A stretch of DNA of 64,000 nt from positions 1 to 64,000 of the forward strand of contig JANQKS010000132.1 in the NCBI GenBank assembly GCA_028281005.1, read 5' to 3'. The translations under genes and the position numbers were made by a program. The DNA comes from Pseudomonadales bacterium. GTDB taxonomy: Bacteria; Pseudomonadota; Gammaproteobacteria; Pseudomonadales; Azotimanducaceae. Under the pieces are notes generated by a model. That model did no database searches. It was not told the DNA's origin and saw nothing but the letters and a program-made list of their open reading frames with translations. Shown piece by piece: positions 34,550 to 43,439 of the stretch; the stretch's first letter is position 1; each line of letters opens with the position of its first letter.

Positions 34550-34711
34550 TCGCGGGATGCCTAGATTCGAGGTCAACAAGATTGAGAGATGAGCTATCCG
34601 AGGTTTCCGGCCATTCCCGGATCAACAATCGGTCTTGGGAGATGCCCGGCCCACCACCCCGCCGTCGAGCGTATCGGTCCGAGCGCGCTATTTTTCAAGT
34701 TAGCGCAGGTT

Positions 34712-34836
34712 GGGGAGGTGGGTGCAGTATTCAGAAGGCTCTGCGCCAGGGACGGCGGCAGCGTCGCGAATCGCAGATTCGCGCTGCGGCACATGGATGG
34801 CTTCACAGCGGTTCTGAATACTGCACCCACCTCCCC
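34712..34836. repeat. Palindromic element, copy 2 (opposite orientation)
   Basis: Twenty-five-base arms (34712-34736 and 34812-34836) are perfectly complementary but differ in sequence from copy 1. The 75-base interior, read on the opposite strand, again starts CCGCTG and ends GCCGTCCCTGGCGCAGAGCC, and has an extra small hairpin (GCGAAT / ATTCGC). So the core is shared, while arms are locally unique yet complementary. Confidence 0.8.
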
Positions 34837-34870
34837 AGCCGGCCAAGTCGCACAATATCGCTACGACACG

Positions 34871-35323
34871 CTAAGACATCTTCGCCAGCAAAGGCATAAA
34901 CGCCTTTCGTATTTCTACAGAAGATCGCCGCTTCAACGCCTTCTCCAAGTGATACACAATACTGGCATGTTCCGCCCGAACGCTCGGCGGCAAATCCGCC
35001 TCGTCGGTGCCGTCGGAGAGGTCATCCGCATCGGCGTTCGCCGGGCCAACCAGTGCGGAAAAGCACTTACCCGACAACACTGCCTGGTCCACCGCATCCT
35101 GGCGCATGGTGTTTTCGTAACGGATGTAGCCTTCTTCCCCCAGCCACACCATGGTAGCGAAGCAGGCTTGAAAACGGGTGCTGTGTAAGCCGTATTCGTC
35201 GGGTTCGTCTTCGCCGCAGATGTCCTCGGCAAAGAGGTTCACGCGGCGTGGAAATACGCCATACAAGCTGACCAGGATTTGCGCAGCGTCGGCATAAAAC
35301 TCATCGATGTGGATGCCGCTCAT
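34871..35323 (-). CDS. Conserved hypothetical protein, helical and acidic
   Basis: A 150-aa soluble protein I do not recognise as a named family. It starts MSGIHIDEFYADAAQILVSLYGVFPRR, and continues with CFATMVWLGEEGYIRYEN and LSGKCFSALV, then an Asp-rich linker (NADADDLSDGTDEADLP). The WLGEEGYIR segment is reminiscent of a winged-helix wing, so a small DNA- or protein-binding fold is possible. It ends 18 bp before alaA begins its 3' end, that is, alaA lies upstream on the same strand. They may be cotranscribed. Confidence 0.6.
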   Translation of the reverse strand: MSGIHIDEFYADAAQILVSLYGVFPRRVNLFAEDICGEDEPDEYGLHSTRFQACFATMVWLGEEGYIRYENTMRQDAVDQAVLSGKCFSALVGPANADADDLSDGTDEADLPPSVRAEHASIVYHLEKALKRRSSVEIRKAFMPLLAKMS

Positions 35324-35341
35324 CGCTGGTTCAAGCCCGTG

Positions 35342-36598
35342 TTACACCTGGCGGTAGGTGCTCAGAAAGTGCTCGATGCGGCCGATGGCTTCTTGCAAGT
35401 CTTCTTCGCGCGGTAAAAACACCACGCGGAAGTGATTGGGCTCAGGCCAATTAAAACCACTGCCCTGTACCACCAGCACCTTTTCCTTAGTCAGTAGATC
35501 TAACACAAACTGTTCATCGTCTTTGATGTTGAACTTTTTGGTGTCGATTTTCGGGAACAGGTACAGCGCACCCTTGGGTTTTACGCAGGTGATGCCGTCA
35601 ATGTCGTTTAACAGTTGCCAAGCGAGGTCACGTTGCTCGTGTAGACGGCCGCCGGGGCAGGTGAGATCGAGAATACTTTGATAGCCGCCCAGCGCGGTTT
35701 GAATGGCGTGTTGGGTCGGCACATTGGAACACAGGCGCATGGAAGAGAGGATGTCCAAGCCCTCTATGAAATCCTGCGCGCGCAGCTTAGCGCCTGAGAC
35801 AATCAGCCAGCCGGTGCGGAAACCAGCGACGCGGTAAGACTTCGACAGACCCGAGAGTGTTAAAAACAACAAGTCATCAGCCAGGGACGCCACGGGGATG
35901 TACTCGGCATCGTCGTACAGGATCTTGTCGTAGATTTCGTCTGCCAGCACGACCAGGTCAAATTCACGGGCAATTTCAACCAGGCTTTCGAGCATGGCGC
36001 GTTCGTACACCGCGCCGGTGGGGTTGTTCGGATTGATGATCACCAATGCCTTGGTGCGCGGGGTAATTTTGCTGCGCAAATCCTCCAGATCCGGCTGCCA
36101 ATCAGCACCTTCGTCGCACAAATAGTGCACCGGTGTACCGCCACACAAATTGACCGCGGCGCTCCATAAGGGGAAATCCGGGGCGGGGATGAGGACCTCA
36201 TCACCGTTGTTGACCAGGGCTTGCATGGCCATGACCACCAGCTCGCTGACGCCGTTGCCGATATAGATGTCGTCGATGTCGACGTCGCGGATACCAATTT
36301 GCTGGGTGTACTGCATGACCGCTTTGCGGGCGGAGTAAATGCCTTTTGAATCGCTGTACCCTTGGGATTCCGGGACGTTGTGTATCACATCGCGAATGAT
36401 CTCTTCCGGCGCTTCGAAACCCCACGGTGCCGGGTTGCCGATGTTGAGCTTCAGCACCTTGTGGCCTTCTTCCTCCAAGCGGTGTGCTTCCTTGAGGACA
36501 GGGCCGCGAATGTCGTAGCACACATCCGCCAACTTGTCTGACTTTCTAATCAAACGTTGCGGGCGGCTGGAGATGGGGCTGACGGTATCCGTTTTCAT
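35342..36598 (-). CDS. alaA: Alanine aminotransferase AlaA
   Basis: A PLP-dependent fold-type I aminotransferase close to E. coli AlaA (glutamate-pyruvate transaminase). It shows CYDIRGPVLKEAHRLEEEGHKVLKLNIGNPAPWGF, given here as the segments CYDIRGPVLKEA and LNIGNPAPWGF. NNPTGAVY and the PLP Lys in LSGLSKSYRVAGFR also fit. The ATG at 36598 has AAGGA eight bases upstream and is preferred to a GTG one codon earlier. It is divergent from msrB. The intergenic 85 bp must contain both promoters. Confidence 0.88.
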   Translation of the reverse strand: MKTDTVSPISSRPQRLIRKSDKLADVCYDIRGPVLKEAHRLEEEGHKVLKLNIGNPAPWGFEAPEEIIRDVIHNVPESQGYSDSKGIYSARKAVMQYTQQIGIRDVDIDDIYIGNGVSELVVMAMQALVNNGDEVLIPAPDFPLWSAAVNLCGGTPVHYLCDEGADWQPDLEDLRSKITPRTKALVIINPNNPTGAVYERAMLESLVEIAREFDLVVLADEIYDKILYDDAEYIPVASLADDLLFLTLSGLSKSYRVAGFRTGWLIVSGAKLRAQDFIEGLDILSSMRLCSNVPTQHAIQTALGGYQSILDLTCPGGRLHEQRDLAWQLLNDIDGITCVKPKGALYLFPKIDTKKFNIKDDEQFVLDLLTKEKVLVVQGSGFNWPEPNHFRVVFLPREEDLQEAIGRIEHFLSTYRQV

Positions 36599-36686
36599 CA
36601 CTTGTTTCCTTTAGCGCGGCGCTATCATAGCATTTTACGCATGACCGATAGTTTAGGCCTTAACCGGATGAAATGAGGAGGCGTTT

Positions 36687-37082
36687 ATGGCCAAAGTGGT
36701 GAAAAGTGACGACGAATGGCGCGACATTCTAACCCCTGAAGAGTATGAGATTACCCGCAAGGCGGGCACCGAGCGGGCGTTTACCGGCGTGTACAACGAT
36801 TGCAAAACCCCGGGCATCTACCGCTGTAAGTGTTGCGATACGCCGCTGTTCGATTCCAACACCAAATACGATTCCGGCAGCGGTTGGCCCAGTTTTTATG
36901 CGCCGATCAGTGAAGATGTGGTGGCGACCCACGAAGACAACAGCCTCGGCATGCGGCGTATCGAAGTGACCTGCGCGGTGTGTGATGCACACCTCGGGCA
37001 TGTGTTTCCCGACGGTCCGCAGCCAACCGGCTTGCGTTTCTGTATGAACTCCGCTTCTTTAAATCTGGAGCCGAATGCGTGA
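36687..37082 (+). CDS. msrB: Peptide-methionine (R)-S-oxide reductase MsrB
   Basis: A 131-aa repair enzyme reducing the R epimer of methionine sulfoxide in proteins. Zn-binding CxxC pairs (Cys47/50 and Cys96/99), the WPSFYAPI segment and the catalytic Cys119 in [10 protein letters not shown] are intact. GAGGAGG lies upstream of the ATG. The stop overlaps the GTG start of the acyl-CoA ligase that follows. Confidence 0.93.
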   Translation: MAKVVKSDDEWRDILTPEEYEITRKAGTERAFTGVYNDCKTPGIYRCKCCDTPLFDSNTKYDSGSGWPSFYAPISEDVVATHEDNSLGMRRIEVTCAVCDAHLGHVFPDGPQPTGLRFCMNSASLNLEPNA

Positions 37083-38611
37083 CACCCGCCGACGTTGCCG
37101 CACAAACACCGCACAAACCGGCCTACATCATCGCCGATACCGATGAAGTGGTGACCTTTGCAGAACTGGAGGCAACAGCCAATCAGACCGCACATCTGCT
37201 GCGCAGCTTGGGGCTTAAGCGCGGCGATCACATTGCGATTCTGTTAGAAAACCACCCGCGTTTTTTCCAAATTTGCTGGGCCGCCCAGAGAGCAGGTCTT
37301 TACTACACCGCCATAAGCTGGCGTCTGCAGCCTGCGGAAGTGGCCTACATCGTTAATAACTGCGAAGCGCGGGTGTTTATCACGTCGTCTGCGCGGGCGG
37401 ACGTGGTGCAAGCGGCCTTGGACGATACGCCCAACTTGGAAGCGCGCTTCATGCTGGACGGCGTTATTGACGGTTTTACCAGTTTCGAAGCAGCCATCGA
37501 ACGGTTTCCAACCACGCCCCTGGCTGACCCCGCAGAAGGGGCTTCGATGTTGTATTCCTCCGGCACCACCGGCTACCCGAAAGGCATTAAGCGGCCGTTA
37601 CCCGAGGTGCCTTATGGAGAGTTTGAGGGGGTGGCTGTGATCAAAACGCTGTACGGCGCAGATGCGGATTCGGTGTATTTGTCACCTGCGCCTTTGTATC
37701 ACGCAGCGCCGCTGGGTTTTACCATGGCGTGTTTGCGTAACGGCATTACGGTGGTGGTGATGCAGCACTTTGAAGCTGAGTTTGCCCTGCAATGTATCGA
37801 ACGCTATCGCGTTACCCACAGTCAGTGGGTGCCTACCATGTTTGTGCGTATGTTAAAGCTGCCGCAGGAAGTCCGCCTGCGCTACGACGTCTCCAGCCTG
37901 GAGGTGGCGATCCATGCCGCCGCACCGTGCCCGGTGCCGATTAAACGCGCCATGATTGATTGGTGGGGGCCGGTGATTTACGAGTATTATGCGGGCACTG
38001 AAGGCAACGGATTTGTGCAGCTCAATTCCCACGAGTGGCTGGCCCACCCGGGATCGGTAGGTAAACCGCTAAACTGCGAAGTGCACATTTGCGACGACAA
38101 CGGCGACGAAGTCCCGGTCGGTGAATCGGGCACCATCTACTTTGGCGGAGGCGGTCAGTTTGAGTATTACAAAGATGCTCAGAAAACCGCCGGTTCGCGC
38201 CACCCACAGGGATGGACCACCCTGGGCGATGTGGGTTATCTCGATGAAGACGGTTATCTGTATCTGACCGACCGCAAACACTTCATGATCATCTCCGGCG
38301 GCGTCAACATTTACCCCCAGGAAGCGGAAAACGTGCTGATCACACACGACAAGGTCGTAGACGTGGCGGTATTTGGGATACCCAATGCTGAATTTGGCGA
38401 GGAGGTGAAGGCGGTGGTGCAGCCCCATGACATGAGTGAGGCCGACACGGTATTGGAAGTAGAACTGTTAGATTACTGCCGTGCGCAACTGTCCCACATC
38501 AAGTGTCCACGCAGTATCGATTTCCGGGCTGAACTTCCCCGTCATCCCACGGGCAAGCTCTACAAACGCCTGCTTAAAGATGAATATTGGGCTGCCGCAA
38601 ATGACGCCTAA
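37079..38611 (+). CDS. AMP-dependent acyl-CoA ligase (fadD-like)
   Basis: A 510-aa ANL-superfamily ligase. The ATP loop [52 protein letters not shown], and [21 protein letters not shown] with the catalytic Lys in [12 protein letters not shown] are all present. The KGIKRPLP variation of the ATP loop is typical of a subgroup of mycobacterial/proteobacterial acyl-CoA ligases acting on fatty or bile-acid-like acids. The substrate is not determined. GTG start coupled to msrB. Confidence 0.82.
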   Translation: MTPADVAAQTPHKPAYIIADTDEVVTFAELEATANQTAHLLRSLGLKRGDHIAILLENHPRFFQICWAAQRAGLYYTAISWRLQPAEVAYIVNNCEARVFITSSARADVVQAALDDTPNLEARFMLDGVIDGFTSFEAAIERFPTTPLADPAEGASMLYSSGTTGYPKGIKRPLPEVPYGEFEGVAVIKTLYGADADSVYLSPAPLYHAAPLGFTMACLRNGITVVVMQHFEAEFALQCIERYRVTHSQWVPTMFVRMLKLPQEVRLRYDVSSLEVAIHAAAPCPVPIKRAMIDWWGPVIYEYYAGTEGNGFVQLNSHEWLAHPGSVGKPLNCEVHICDDNGDEVPVGESGTIYFGGGGQFEYYKDAQKTAGSRHPQGWTTLGDVGYLDEDGYLYLTDRKHFMIISGGVNIYPQEAENVLITHDKVVDVAVFGIPNAEFGEEVKAVVQPHDMSEADTVLEVELLDYCRAQLSHIKCPRSIDFRAELPRHPTGKLYKRLLKDEYWAAANDA

Positions 38612-38635
38612 AACCATTGGTTTCTTCTTGCCTTT

Positions 38636-39544
38636 CTAACGACCTTGCAACAAATTCGCCGGCGCAAACTGGTCCGTCAAAATGCGTGCGTCGGTACGCC
38701 AGTCGGGTCGTTGCTTGCGGTCTTTGATCAACATCCGTGTGTAGCGTTTGATCGGTACGGCATAGGGGCGCAAGCGCGGCAGCAGGGCGCTAGCGCGCTG
38801 TTGCAGCGTAGCGTCGTCCACCGCGGTACCCGGCACAATCACCACCCGATTGCCACTCTCGGGGAGACGGAAATTGATGAAGTTACCGAACACATCGGCA
38901 TAGGTGGCGGATTCATGGTCGTATAGATTGCTGATGGAAAATGTATTGGCCACTAAGGTGCCGTTTGCTGTGAGCAGCTGTTTGGTTTCTTGCAGATACT
39001 CCCGGGTCATTAAGTGTTCCGGGATGTACTCGCCGTTAAAGGCGTCGAGCACGATGAGGTCGTAGCGGCGCGGTTTACTTAACGCCCGCTTGGTCCACAC
39101 CCGGGCGTCTCGGGTATGTACGTGCAGTTGCTCGTTACTTTTGAAATCGAAAAACTGTTCGGCGACTTTGACCACGGCGGCATCAATTTCCACGGCATCG
39201 ATGTGTGCATTTGGAAACAACTCATTAAACGCGGTGGGTAGAGTGCCGCCGCCGAGACCGATGACAAGAATGTTCTGTGGGTTGGGGTTAAACAATAATG
39301 CGCTCATCGACATACGCGTATACGAGAACACCATGGCCCGCGGCTGACGTATGTCGATGCAGCTCTGATTACGCTGTTCGCTGCGCACATTAAACTGCAG
39401 ACACAGAATCGAACCGCTTTGCTTAACCATTATGCGGCTGTACAGCGAGCGCTCTTCGTGCAGGATCTTGCCCCACCCCGTGGTAGCAAAGCCAATCCCC
39501 AGCAGGCCCACCATTGCGGCGATCAGGCGCAAGGTTGGCCTCAT
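38636..39544 (-). CDS. Spermidine synthase-like protein with N-terminal anchor
   Basis: A 302-aa protein with one hydrophobic N-terminal segment (IAAMVGLLGIGFATTGW), so exported or anchored, followed by a spermidine-synthase-like Rossmann fold: ILVIGLGGGTLPTAF, IDAVEIDAAVVKVA, HTRDARVW and YDLIVLDAFNGEYIPEHL. Polyamine-type aminopropyltransferases keep GGGDG; here GGGTL, and the location outside the cytoplasm argues against a classic role. It is coupled (ATGA) to the membrane protein gene upstream, together resembling a split version of the fused MFS/spermidine-synthase proteins. Confidence 0.75.
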   Translation of the reverse strand: MRPTLRLIAAMVGLLGIGFATTGWGKILHEERSLYSRIMVKQSGSILCLQFNVRSEQRNQSCIDIRQPRAMVFSYTRMSMSALLFNPNPQNILVIGLGGGTLPTAFNELFPNAHIDAVEIDAAVVKVAEQFFDFKSNEQLHVHTRDARVWTKRALSKPRRYDLIVLDAFNGEYIPEHLMTREYLQETKQLLTANGTLVANTFSISNLYDHESATYADVFGNFINFRLPESGNRVVIVPGTAVDDATLQQRASALLPRLRPYAVPIKRYTRMLIKDRKQRPDWRTDARILTDQFAPANLLQGR

Positions 39545-40149
39545 TGCCGACGAGCCTCACCCAACCCTAAGCGGTGACAGATCGTGGCGGTGACAAACAT
39601 CACCACCAAGGCCGCGGTGAGCGCGATCAGAATGTTGTTGATCTCAAAGTGGAGCACAAAATAAAAAGAGGTCGCCAGCGTACCCATGGAACTGCCGAGG
39701 GTTGAAACAAAATACAGGCGGCCGGCGACTTGCCCGGCGTGTTCAACGGTTTCCACCAGGAGCCGCACCGAATAAGGTGAAATCATGCCGAGGATCACCG
39801 TAGGCACCATAAATAACAAAGTCGACGCCAACAGCGAGCCGTAACGCGGATCATCCACCCATTCAAAAATCCACTGCATGGTGGGTTCGGCGAATAGCAC
39901 CAGGGGATACATGAGCACAGCCCCGACCAAGAAGATGCTGCCGAAACGCTGCAAACTGGGACGCCGCACCGACCACTTACCGCCGATTAAGTAACCTATG
40001 GCCAAAGACAGCATAAACACCGTGATGATGCTGCCCCACACGTAGATGCTACTGCCAAAGTAGGGTGCCAGCACCCGCCCACCAAGCAGTTCCAACGACA
40101 TAATGACAAAACCGCCGGTGAAGGCGAGCAGATAGATAATGAGTACCAC
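39541..40149 (-). CDS. Multi-TM protein, partner of the spermidine synthase-like protein
   Basis: About 202 aa with six or so hydrophobic segments. LLAFTGGFVIMSLELLGGRVLAPYFG is the typical beginning of the membrane half of fused MFS/spermidine synthases. The frame remains open to 40353, but that would overlap the divergent oxidoreductase. GTG at 40149 gives the expected N-terminus, although it lacks a ribosome site and an ATG slightly downstream (MSLELLGG) is possible. The function is unknown. Confidence 0.65.
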   Translation of the reverse strand: MVLIIYLLAFTGGFVIMSLELLGGRVLAPYFGSSIYVWGSIITVFMLSLAIGYLIGGKWSVRRPSLQRFGSIFLVGAVLMYPLVLFAEPTMQWIFEWVDDPRYGSLLASTLLFMVPTVILGMISPYSVRLLVETVEHAGQVAGRLYFVSTLGSSMGTLATSFYFVLHFEINNILIALTAALVVMFVTATICHRLGLGEARRQ

Positions 40150-40236
40150 GGCGCGCAGTGTACAAATTGGCTGCGCAAAGTCATAGAGTTGGCGGGCAAC
40201 GTTCTTATCTGGACGGAAATAAAAGAAGGAGCAGCC

Positions 40237-41043
40237 ATGCATATTGGAGTGACCGTGCGCAATATGGGCACACAAGCCACCGCTGAAACCATGTTGGCGT
40301 GCGCCACCGCGGCGGAACAAGCCGGCTTGGAATCGGTTTGGATCACCGACCACATTGCCATTCCGCCGGATGACGCCGAAGGTAGCGGTGGCTGTTACAC
40401 CGACACGCTCACCACGTTGGCGTGGCTGGGGGGTGCGACCGAACGGATCAAGCTCGGCTCTGGTGTGCTTATTGTGCCGTACCGGCCAAAACTGCCGACG
40501 TTAAAACAAATTGCCACGGTACAAGCGCTCTGCGGCGAGCGTTTGCTGCTGGGTGTGGGGATCGGATGGATGGATCCTGAATTTAGAGCCTTGGGTGTAG
40601 ACCGCCATCAACGAGGTCGCATCACCGACGACACCTTGGCGTTTCTCAATGAGTGCTTCAGCCAAGATGAAGTGGCGCTCAATGGACAAGCGTTTCTGTT
40701 TAAGCCGCGGCCAGCGAAGCCGCCGGTGTTGGTGGGGGGTGCGGCGCCTCATGCGCTGCGTCGGGCAGCCCGTTATGGCGATGGCTGGTTACCCATGGTG
40801 GGGGATCCGGCCAAACTGGCCGAACCGATTGCCGCCTATCACGCCATGACGGAAGAACTGGGCAAACCCCGCGGCACGGTGACCGTGATGACCGGTCTGC
40901 CGCTGGGGGACGTGGCGGCATCGCAGGCGCTGCTTGAGCAATACGCAGCGCTAGAGGTGGAAAGGGTGGTGTGCGCCATGCGCTATGAAGACGTGGACAG
41001 CTACCACGCGCGCCTGGATACCCTCTTACAGGTGATCGCTTAG
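40237..41043 (+). CDS. Luciferase-like (LLM class) flavin/F420 oxidoreductase
   Basis: A 268-aa TIM-barrel LLM-family protein of the TIGR03619 group. MHIGVTVRNMG begins it; the segments GLESVWITDHIAIPP, LGSGVLIVPYRP, GVGIGWMDPEFRALGV and ALRRAARYGDGWLPMV are those of the family. GAAGGAG lies five bases upstream of the ATG at 40237, so the longer frame from 40189 is discarded. F420 versus FMN use cannot be read from the sequence; no F420 biosynthesis genes are in the window. Confidence 0.8.
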   Translation: MHIGVTVRNMGTQATAETMLACATAAEQAGLESVWITDHIAIPPDDAEGSGGCYTDTLTTLAWLGGATERIKLGSGVLIVPYRPKLPTLKQIATVQALCGERLLLGVGIGWMDPEFRALGVDRHQRGRITDDTLAFLNECFSQDEVALNGQAFLFKPRPAKPPVLVGGAAPHALRRAARYGDGWLPMVGDPAKLAEPIAAYHAMTEELGKPRGTVTVMTGLPLGDVAASQALLEQYAALEVERVVCAMRYEDVDSYHARLDTLLQVIA

Positions 41044-41089
41044 ATCATTGAGGACGTCTCTGCGCGTTGAAGCTGTGTTTGGAGTGTGA

Positions 41090-41479
41090 CTATGTTTCCT
41101 CTTCAGTCGGCGCGCCGGAATCTTTCCAGCCGCGGAAGCCGTCGCCAATGTGGCACACGGGAGTTAAGCCCATATCTTGGACAGCCTTGGTGGCCAGTGC
41201 CGAGCGCCAGCCGCTTTGGCAATAAAAAACAAAACGTTTGCCGGAGCCGAATACCTCGCGGTAGTAAGGGGAGGTCGGGTCGACCCAAAACTCCAGCATG
41301 CCGCGTGGCGCGTGGACCGCGCCGGGGATTTTGCCTTCACGCTCTAATTCCCGTGGATCGCGGATATCAACAAAGACCGCCTCTTCAGATTCGAGCAGCT
41401 TGACCGCCTCATGGGTACTTAAGGTATCCACTTCTTTGAGGGCGGCTTCGATCAGATCTTGATGTGTGACTTTCAGCAC
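41090..41479 (-). CDS. Rhodanese-domain protein
   Basis: A 129-aa single-domain rhodanese. FVDIRDPRELEREGKIPGAVHAPRG marks the first half (core FVDIRDPRELE), and the active-site loop YCQSGWRSALA holds the sulfur-carrying Cys87. It probably transfers sulfur or handles persulfides in the cytosol. GTG start supported by AGGAG eight bases upstream. Stands alone between convergent and divergent neighbours. Confidence 0.82.
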   Translation of the reverse strand: MLKVTHQDLIEAALKEVDTLSTHEAVKLLESEEAVFVDIRDPRELEREGKIPGAVHAPRGMLEFWVDPTSPYYREVFGSGKRFVFYCQSGWRSALATKAVQDMGLTPVCHIGDGFRGWKDSGAPTEEET

Positions 41480-41664
41480 GTTTTGACTCCTGGTTTCACT
41501 TAGCTGTACGTACGAGTGTTAGATATTGACTCTTCAGGTCACCGTGGACCGCGGCGTCTGTGCGCTATTTCCTACAACAAATATGTTTAAAAACAACACT
41601 TTAAAGCTCCAATCTGCCATGGCATCAATCTTGTATCGGGTGCAAGGTACGCTGGAGGTTAAAC

Positions 41665-41868
41665 ATGGCATTGCAACCCTACTATCCTGGACAATACGGC
41701 GGCCAGTTTGCCGTTACCCCCGATCTGTTGCACGTCACCATCCCGCAGCACGAGATTGTGGCGGAGATGCTTAAACGCGGTGAACAGGAGGCGCTGAACG
41801 ACGTCTGCCTCGCCGTGGCTGTAGTGGCAGACGCCATTGCCAGCGCGCAAGCGCTGTGTGTCGACTAG
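41665..41868 (+). CDS. Small hypothetical protein
   Basis: A 67-aa protein with a strong GGAGG ribosome site seven bases before the ATG, which is the main support. It has a Tyr/Gly-rich start (YYPGQYGGQ) and a hydrophobic, Ala/Val-rich C-terminal helix. I recognise no family. It ends 21 bp before the convergent enoyl-CoA hydratase stop. The preceding 185 bp hold an AT-rich region with no clear promoter consensus. Confidence 0.4.
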   Translation: MALQPYYPGQYGGQFAVTPDLLHVTIPQHEIVAEMLKRGEQEALNDVCLAVAVVADAIASAQALCVD

Positions 41869-41889
41869 TGCTCAACTGACCGAGCGAGG

Positions 41890-42657
41890 TTAACGACCTT
41901 GCCAGTTCGGTGGCCGTTTCTCGGCAAATGCTTTTGGTCCTTCGATAAAGTCTTCGCTTTTTGCCATGGCTTGCACGGATTCGTATTTGTGCGCCATGGA
42001 TGCTTCGAGCCCCATATCCAAACTTTGGTACACCACGTTTTTACTGGCCCGTATGGACAGCGGTGCACATTCGGCGATTTGACCGGCCCAACGAAGGGCT
42101 GCGTCCATGAGCTCTTCGTGCGGCACCACTTCGTTGACAAAGCCCAGGTGTTCTCCTTCTTCGGCGCTAACGTGGCGACCGGTCAGGATCATACCCAAGG
42201 CGCGCTTCGGTCCTATTTGCCGCGGCAGGCGGTTCAGACCACCCGCCAGTGCGGCCAAACCCACCTTGGGTTCGGGTAGCGCAAAAAGCGCTTTGTCGGA
42301 TGCAATGATCAGATCGCAGGCCAACGCAATTTCAAAACCACCGCCCATGGCCACGCCATTGACCGCCGCAATAACCGGCTTGTTGAGATCGAAGCGGGAG
42401 GTGAGACCGCCAAATCCCCTCGGCATGGGCACCCGTTCCCCACCTTCGGCCTGATATCGCAGGTCGTTGCCGGCGCTAAAACCGCGGCCTTCACCGGTAA
42501 CGATCGCCACCCACAGGTCGTCATCCGCGGCGAAGTCATCAAATACCTCACCCAACTCCGCGTTTGCCGGTGGATGTAGCGCGTTGAGGCGATCCGGGCG
42601 ATTTAACCGCACCGTCATGATGTGATCGGCTTTCTCGACTAAACAATACTCTGTCAT
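41890..42657 (-). CDS. Enoyl-CoA hydratase/isomerase (crotonase family, CaiD-like)
   Basis: A 255-aa crotonase. The oxyanion-hole motifs are GRGFSAGNDLRYQ and AVNGVAMGGGFEIALACDLIIAS, followed by FALPEPKVGLAALAGGLNRLPRQIG with the catalytic Glu, matching carnitinyl-CoA dehydratase-like members more than FadB. The substrate is not proven. GGAG precedes the ATG by about ten bases. Neighbouring CoA ligases in the window may feed it, but they are not contiguous. Confidence 0.82.
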   Translation of the reverse strand: MTEYCLVEKADHIMTVRLNRPDRLNALHPPANAELGEVFDDFAADDDLWVAIVTGEGRGFSAGNDLRYQAEGGERVPMPRGFGGLTSRFDLNKPVIAAVNGVAMGGGFEIALACDLIIASDKALFALPEPKVGLAALAGGLNRLPRQIGPKRALGMILTGRHVSAEEGEHLGFVNEVVPHEELMDAALRWAGQIAECAPLSIRASKNVVYQSLDMGLEASMAHKYESVQAMAKSEDFIEGPKAFAEKRPPNWQGR

Positions 42658-42691
42658 GGTGTATTCCTCTCCTTTCTAAGCTTTCGATTTA

Positions 42692-42735
42692 TGGTTTCGG
42701 TCTCTGGTTTCGATCTTTGGTTTCAATCTCTGGTT
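42692..42735. repeat. 13-bp tandem repeat, about 3.4 copies
   Basis: Units TGGTTTCGGTCTC, TGGTTTCGATCTT and TGGTTTCAATCTC follow head to tail, then a partial TGGTT. It lies in the 112-bp gap between the histidine phosphatase and the enoyl-CoA hydratase. Confidence 0.7.
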
Positions 42736-42769
42736 GAGTTGCTCGTTTGTATCTCTTAATAGCAACCCG

Positions 42770-43360
42770 TTAAAGATGTGTGTGTTCGTTATACGTGTGT
42801 ACCACGGGTTCCGGGGTCAGCTCAAATTGGGTGAGGCTACAATTGTGAAATTGATAATCCACCCACCTGGTTGGGGTGTCGTGTAAGAACGCGGCCAGCG
42901 CCACCGCCAGCGCCACGCCGTGGCTAACGACCAGAACGGTGTCGTCATCGCTGTGTTGCTCATCAATCTGGCGCATGGCAGCGGTCACGCGTTCCGCCAC
43001 CCGCGCAATACTCTCGCCTTGGGGGGCTGCATGGTGAATGTCGCTGGTGGCTCGGTTGATAAAGTCGTGGCGGTCCAACAGCTCACGAAATGGCATATCC
43101 TCCCATTCGCCGATGGACATTTCCTGCAAGCCGTCCAGGGTTTGAATGTCCAAACCTTGGTGCCGGCTGGCGAAATAGGCGGTGCGCTGGCAGCGCTGCA
43201 ACGGGCTGGAATAGACCGCCGCCAACGTATGTTGTTGACGCAAATAACGGCCGGTGCGTTTGGCCTGACGGCGCCCCTGCCATGTTAGCGGGCTATCGGT
43301 TGAGCCGTGCCAACGGCGCGTAACGTTGGCGCGAATCTGTCCATGACGCAATAACAGCAA
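42770..43360 (-). CDS. Histidine phosphatase (phosphoglycerate-mutase fold)
   Basis: A 196-aa branch-1 histidine phosphatase. LLRHGQIRANVTRRWHGSTDSPLTWQGRRQA gives the catalytic RHG and the phosphate loop (core LLRHGQIRAN), with later SSPLQRCQRTA, the acidic EMSIGEWED and VVSHGVALAV for the second His. The target could be a phosphosugar, cobalamin intermediate or phosphoprotein. The start is a TTG with no strong ribosome site. An ATG is missing and the frame is open for only ten codons upstream. Confidence 0.77.
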   Translation of the reverse strand: MLLLRHGQIRANVTRRWHGSTDSPLTWQGRRQAKRTGRYLRQQHTLAAVYSSPLQRCQRTAYFASRHQGLDIQTLDGLQEMSIGEWEDMPFRELLDRHDFINRATSDIHHAAPQGESIARVAERVTAAMRQIDEQHSDDDTVLVVSHGVALAVALAAFLHDTPTRWVDYQFHNCSLTQFELTPEPVVHTYNEHTHL

Positions 43361-43379
43361 TCGTGTGCTCAGGACACTC

Positions 43380-43439
43380 GCTCCATCTTTGGCTTCATCG
43401 CTAATTCCATCCTTCGCTCAATTCTTAGCTCCATCTTTG
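43380..43439. repeat. 12-bp degenerate tandem repeat, five copies
   Basis: Units GCTCCATCTTTG, GCTTCATCGCTA, ATTCCATCCTTC, GCTCAATTCTTA and GCTCCATCTTTG run head to tail and overlap the last codons of the symporter gene. The sequence resembles the 13-bp tract on the other side of the phosphatase gene. Confidence 0.65.

Larger units (their letters stand above)
34405..34870. other. 466-bp gap holding two hairpin repeats
   Basis: No credible gene. Short frames crossing it are made of repeat sequence. It contains the two palindromic elements annotated separately and a 162-bp spacer (34550-34711) in which I see nothing beyond a few short dyads. Confidence 0.7.

Noticed and set aside
34436-34836. 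Integron attC sites or a retron
   Set aside because: No integrase or reverse transcriptase is near, and the core does not show attC R/L boxes.
34483-35188. Plus-strand frames across the hairpin repeats and the hypothetical gene
   Set aside because: They are made of palindromic repeat and antisense sequence and start within the repeat.
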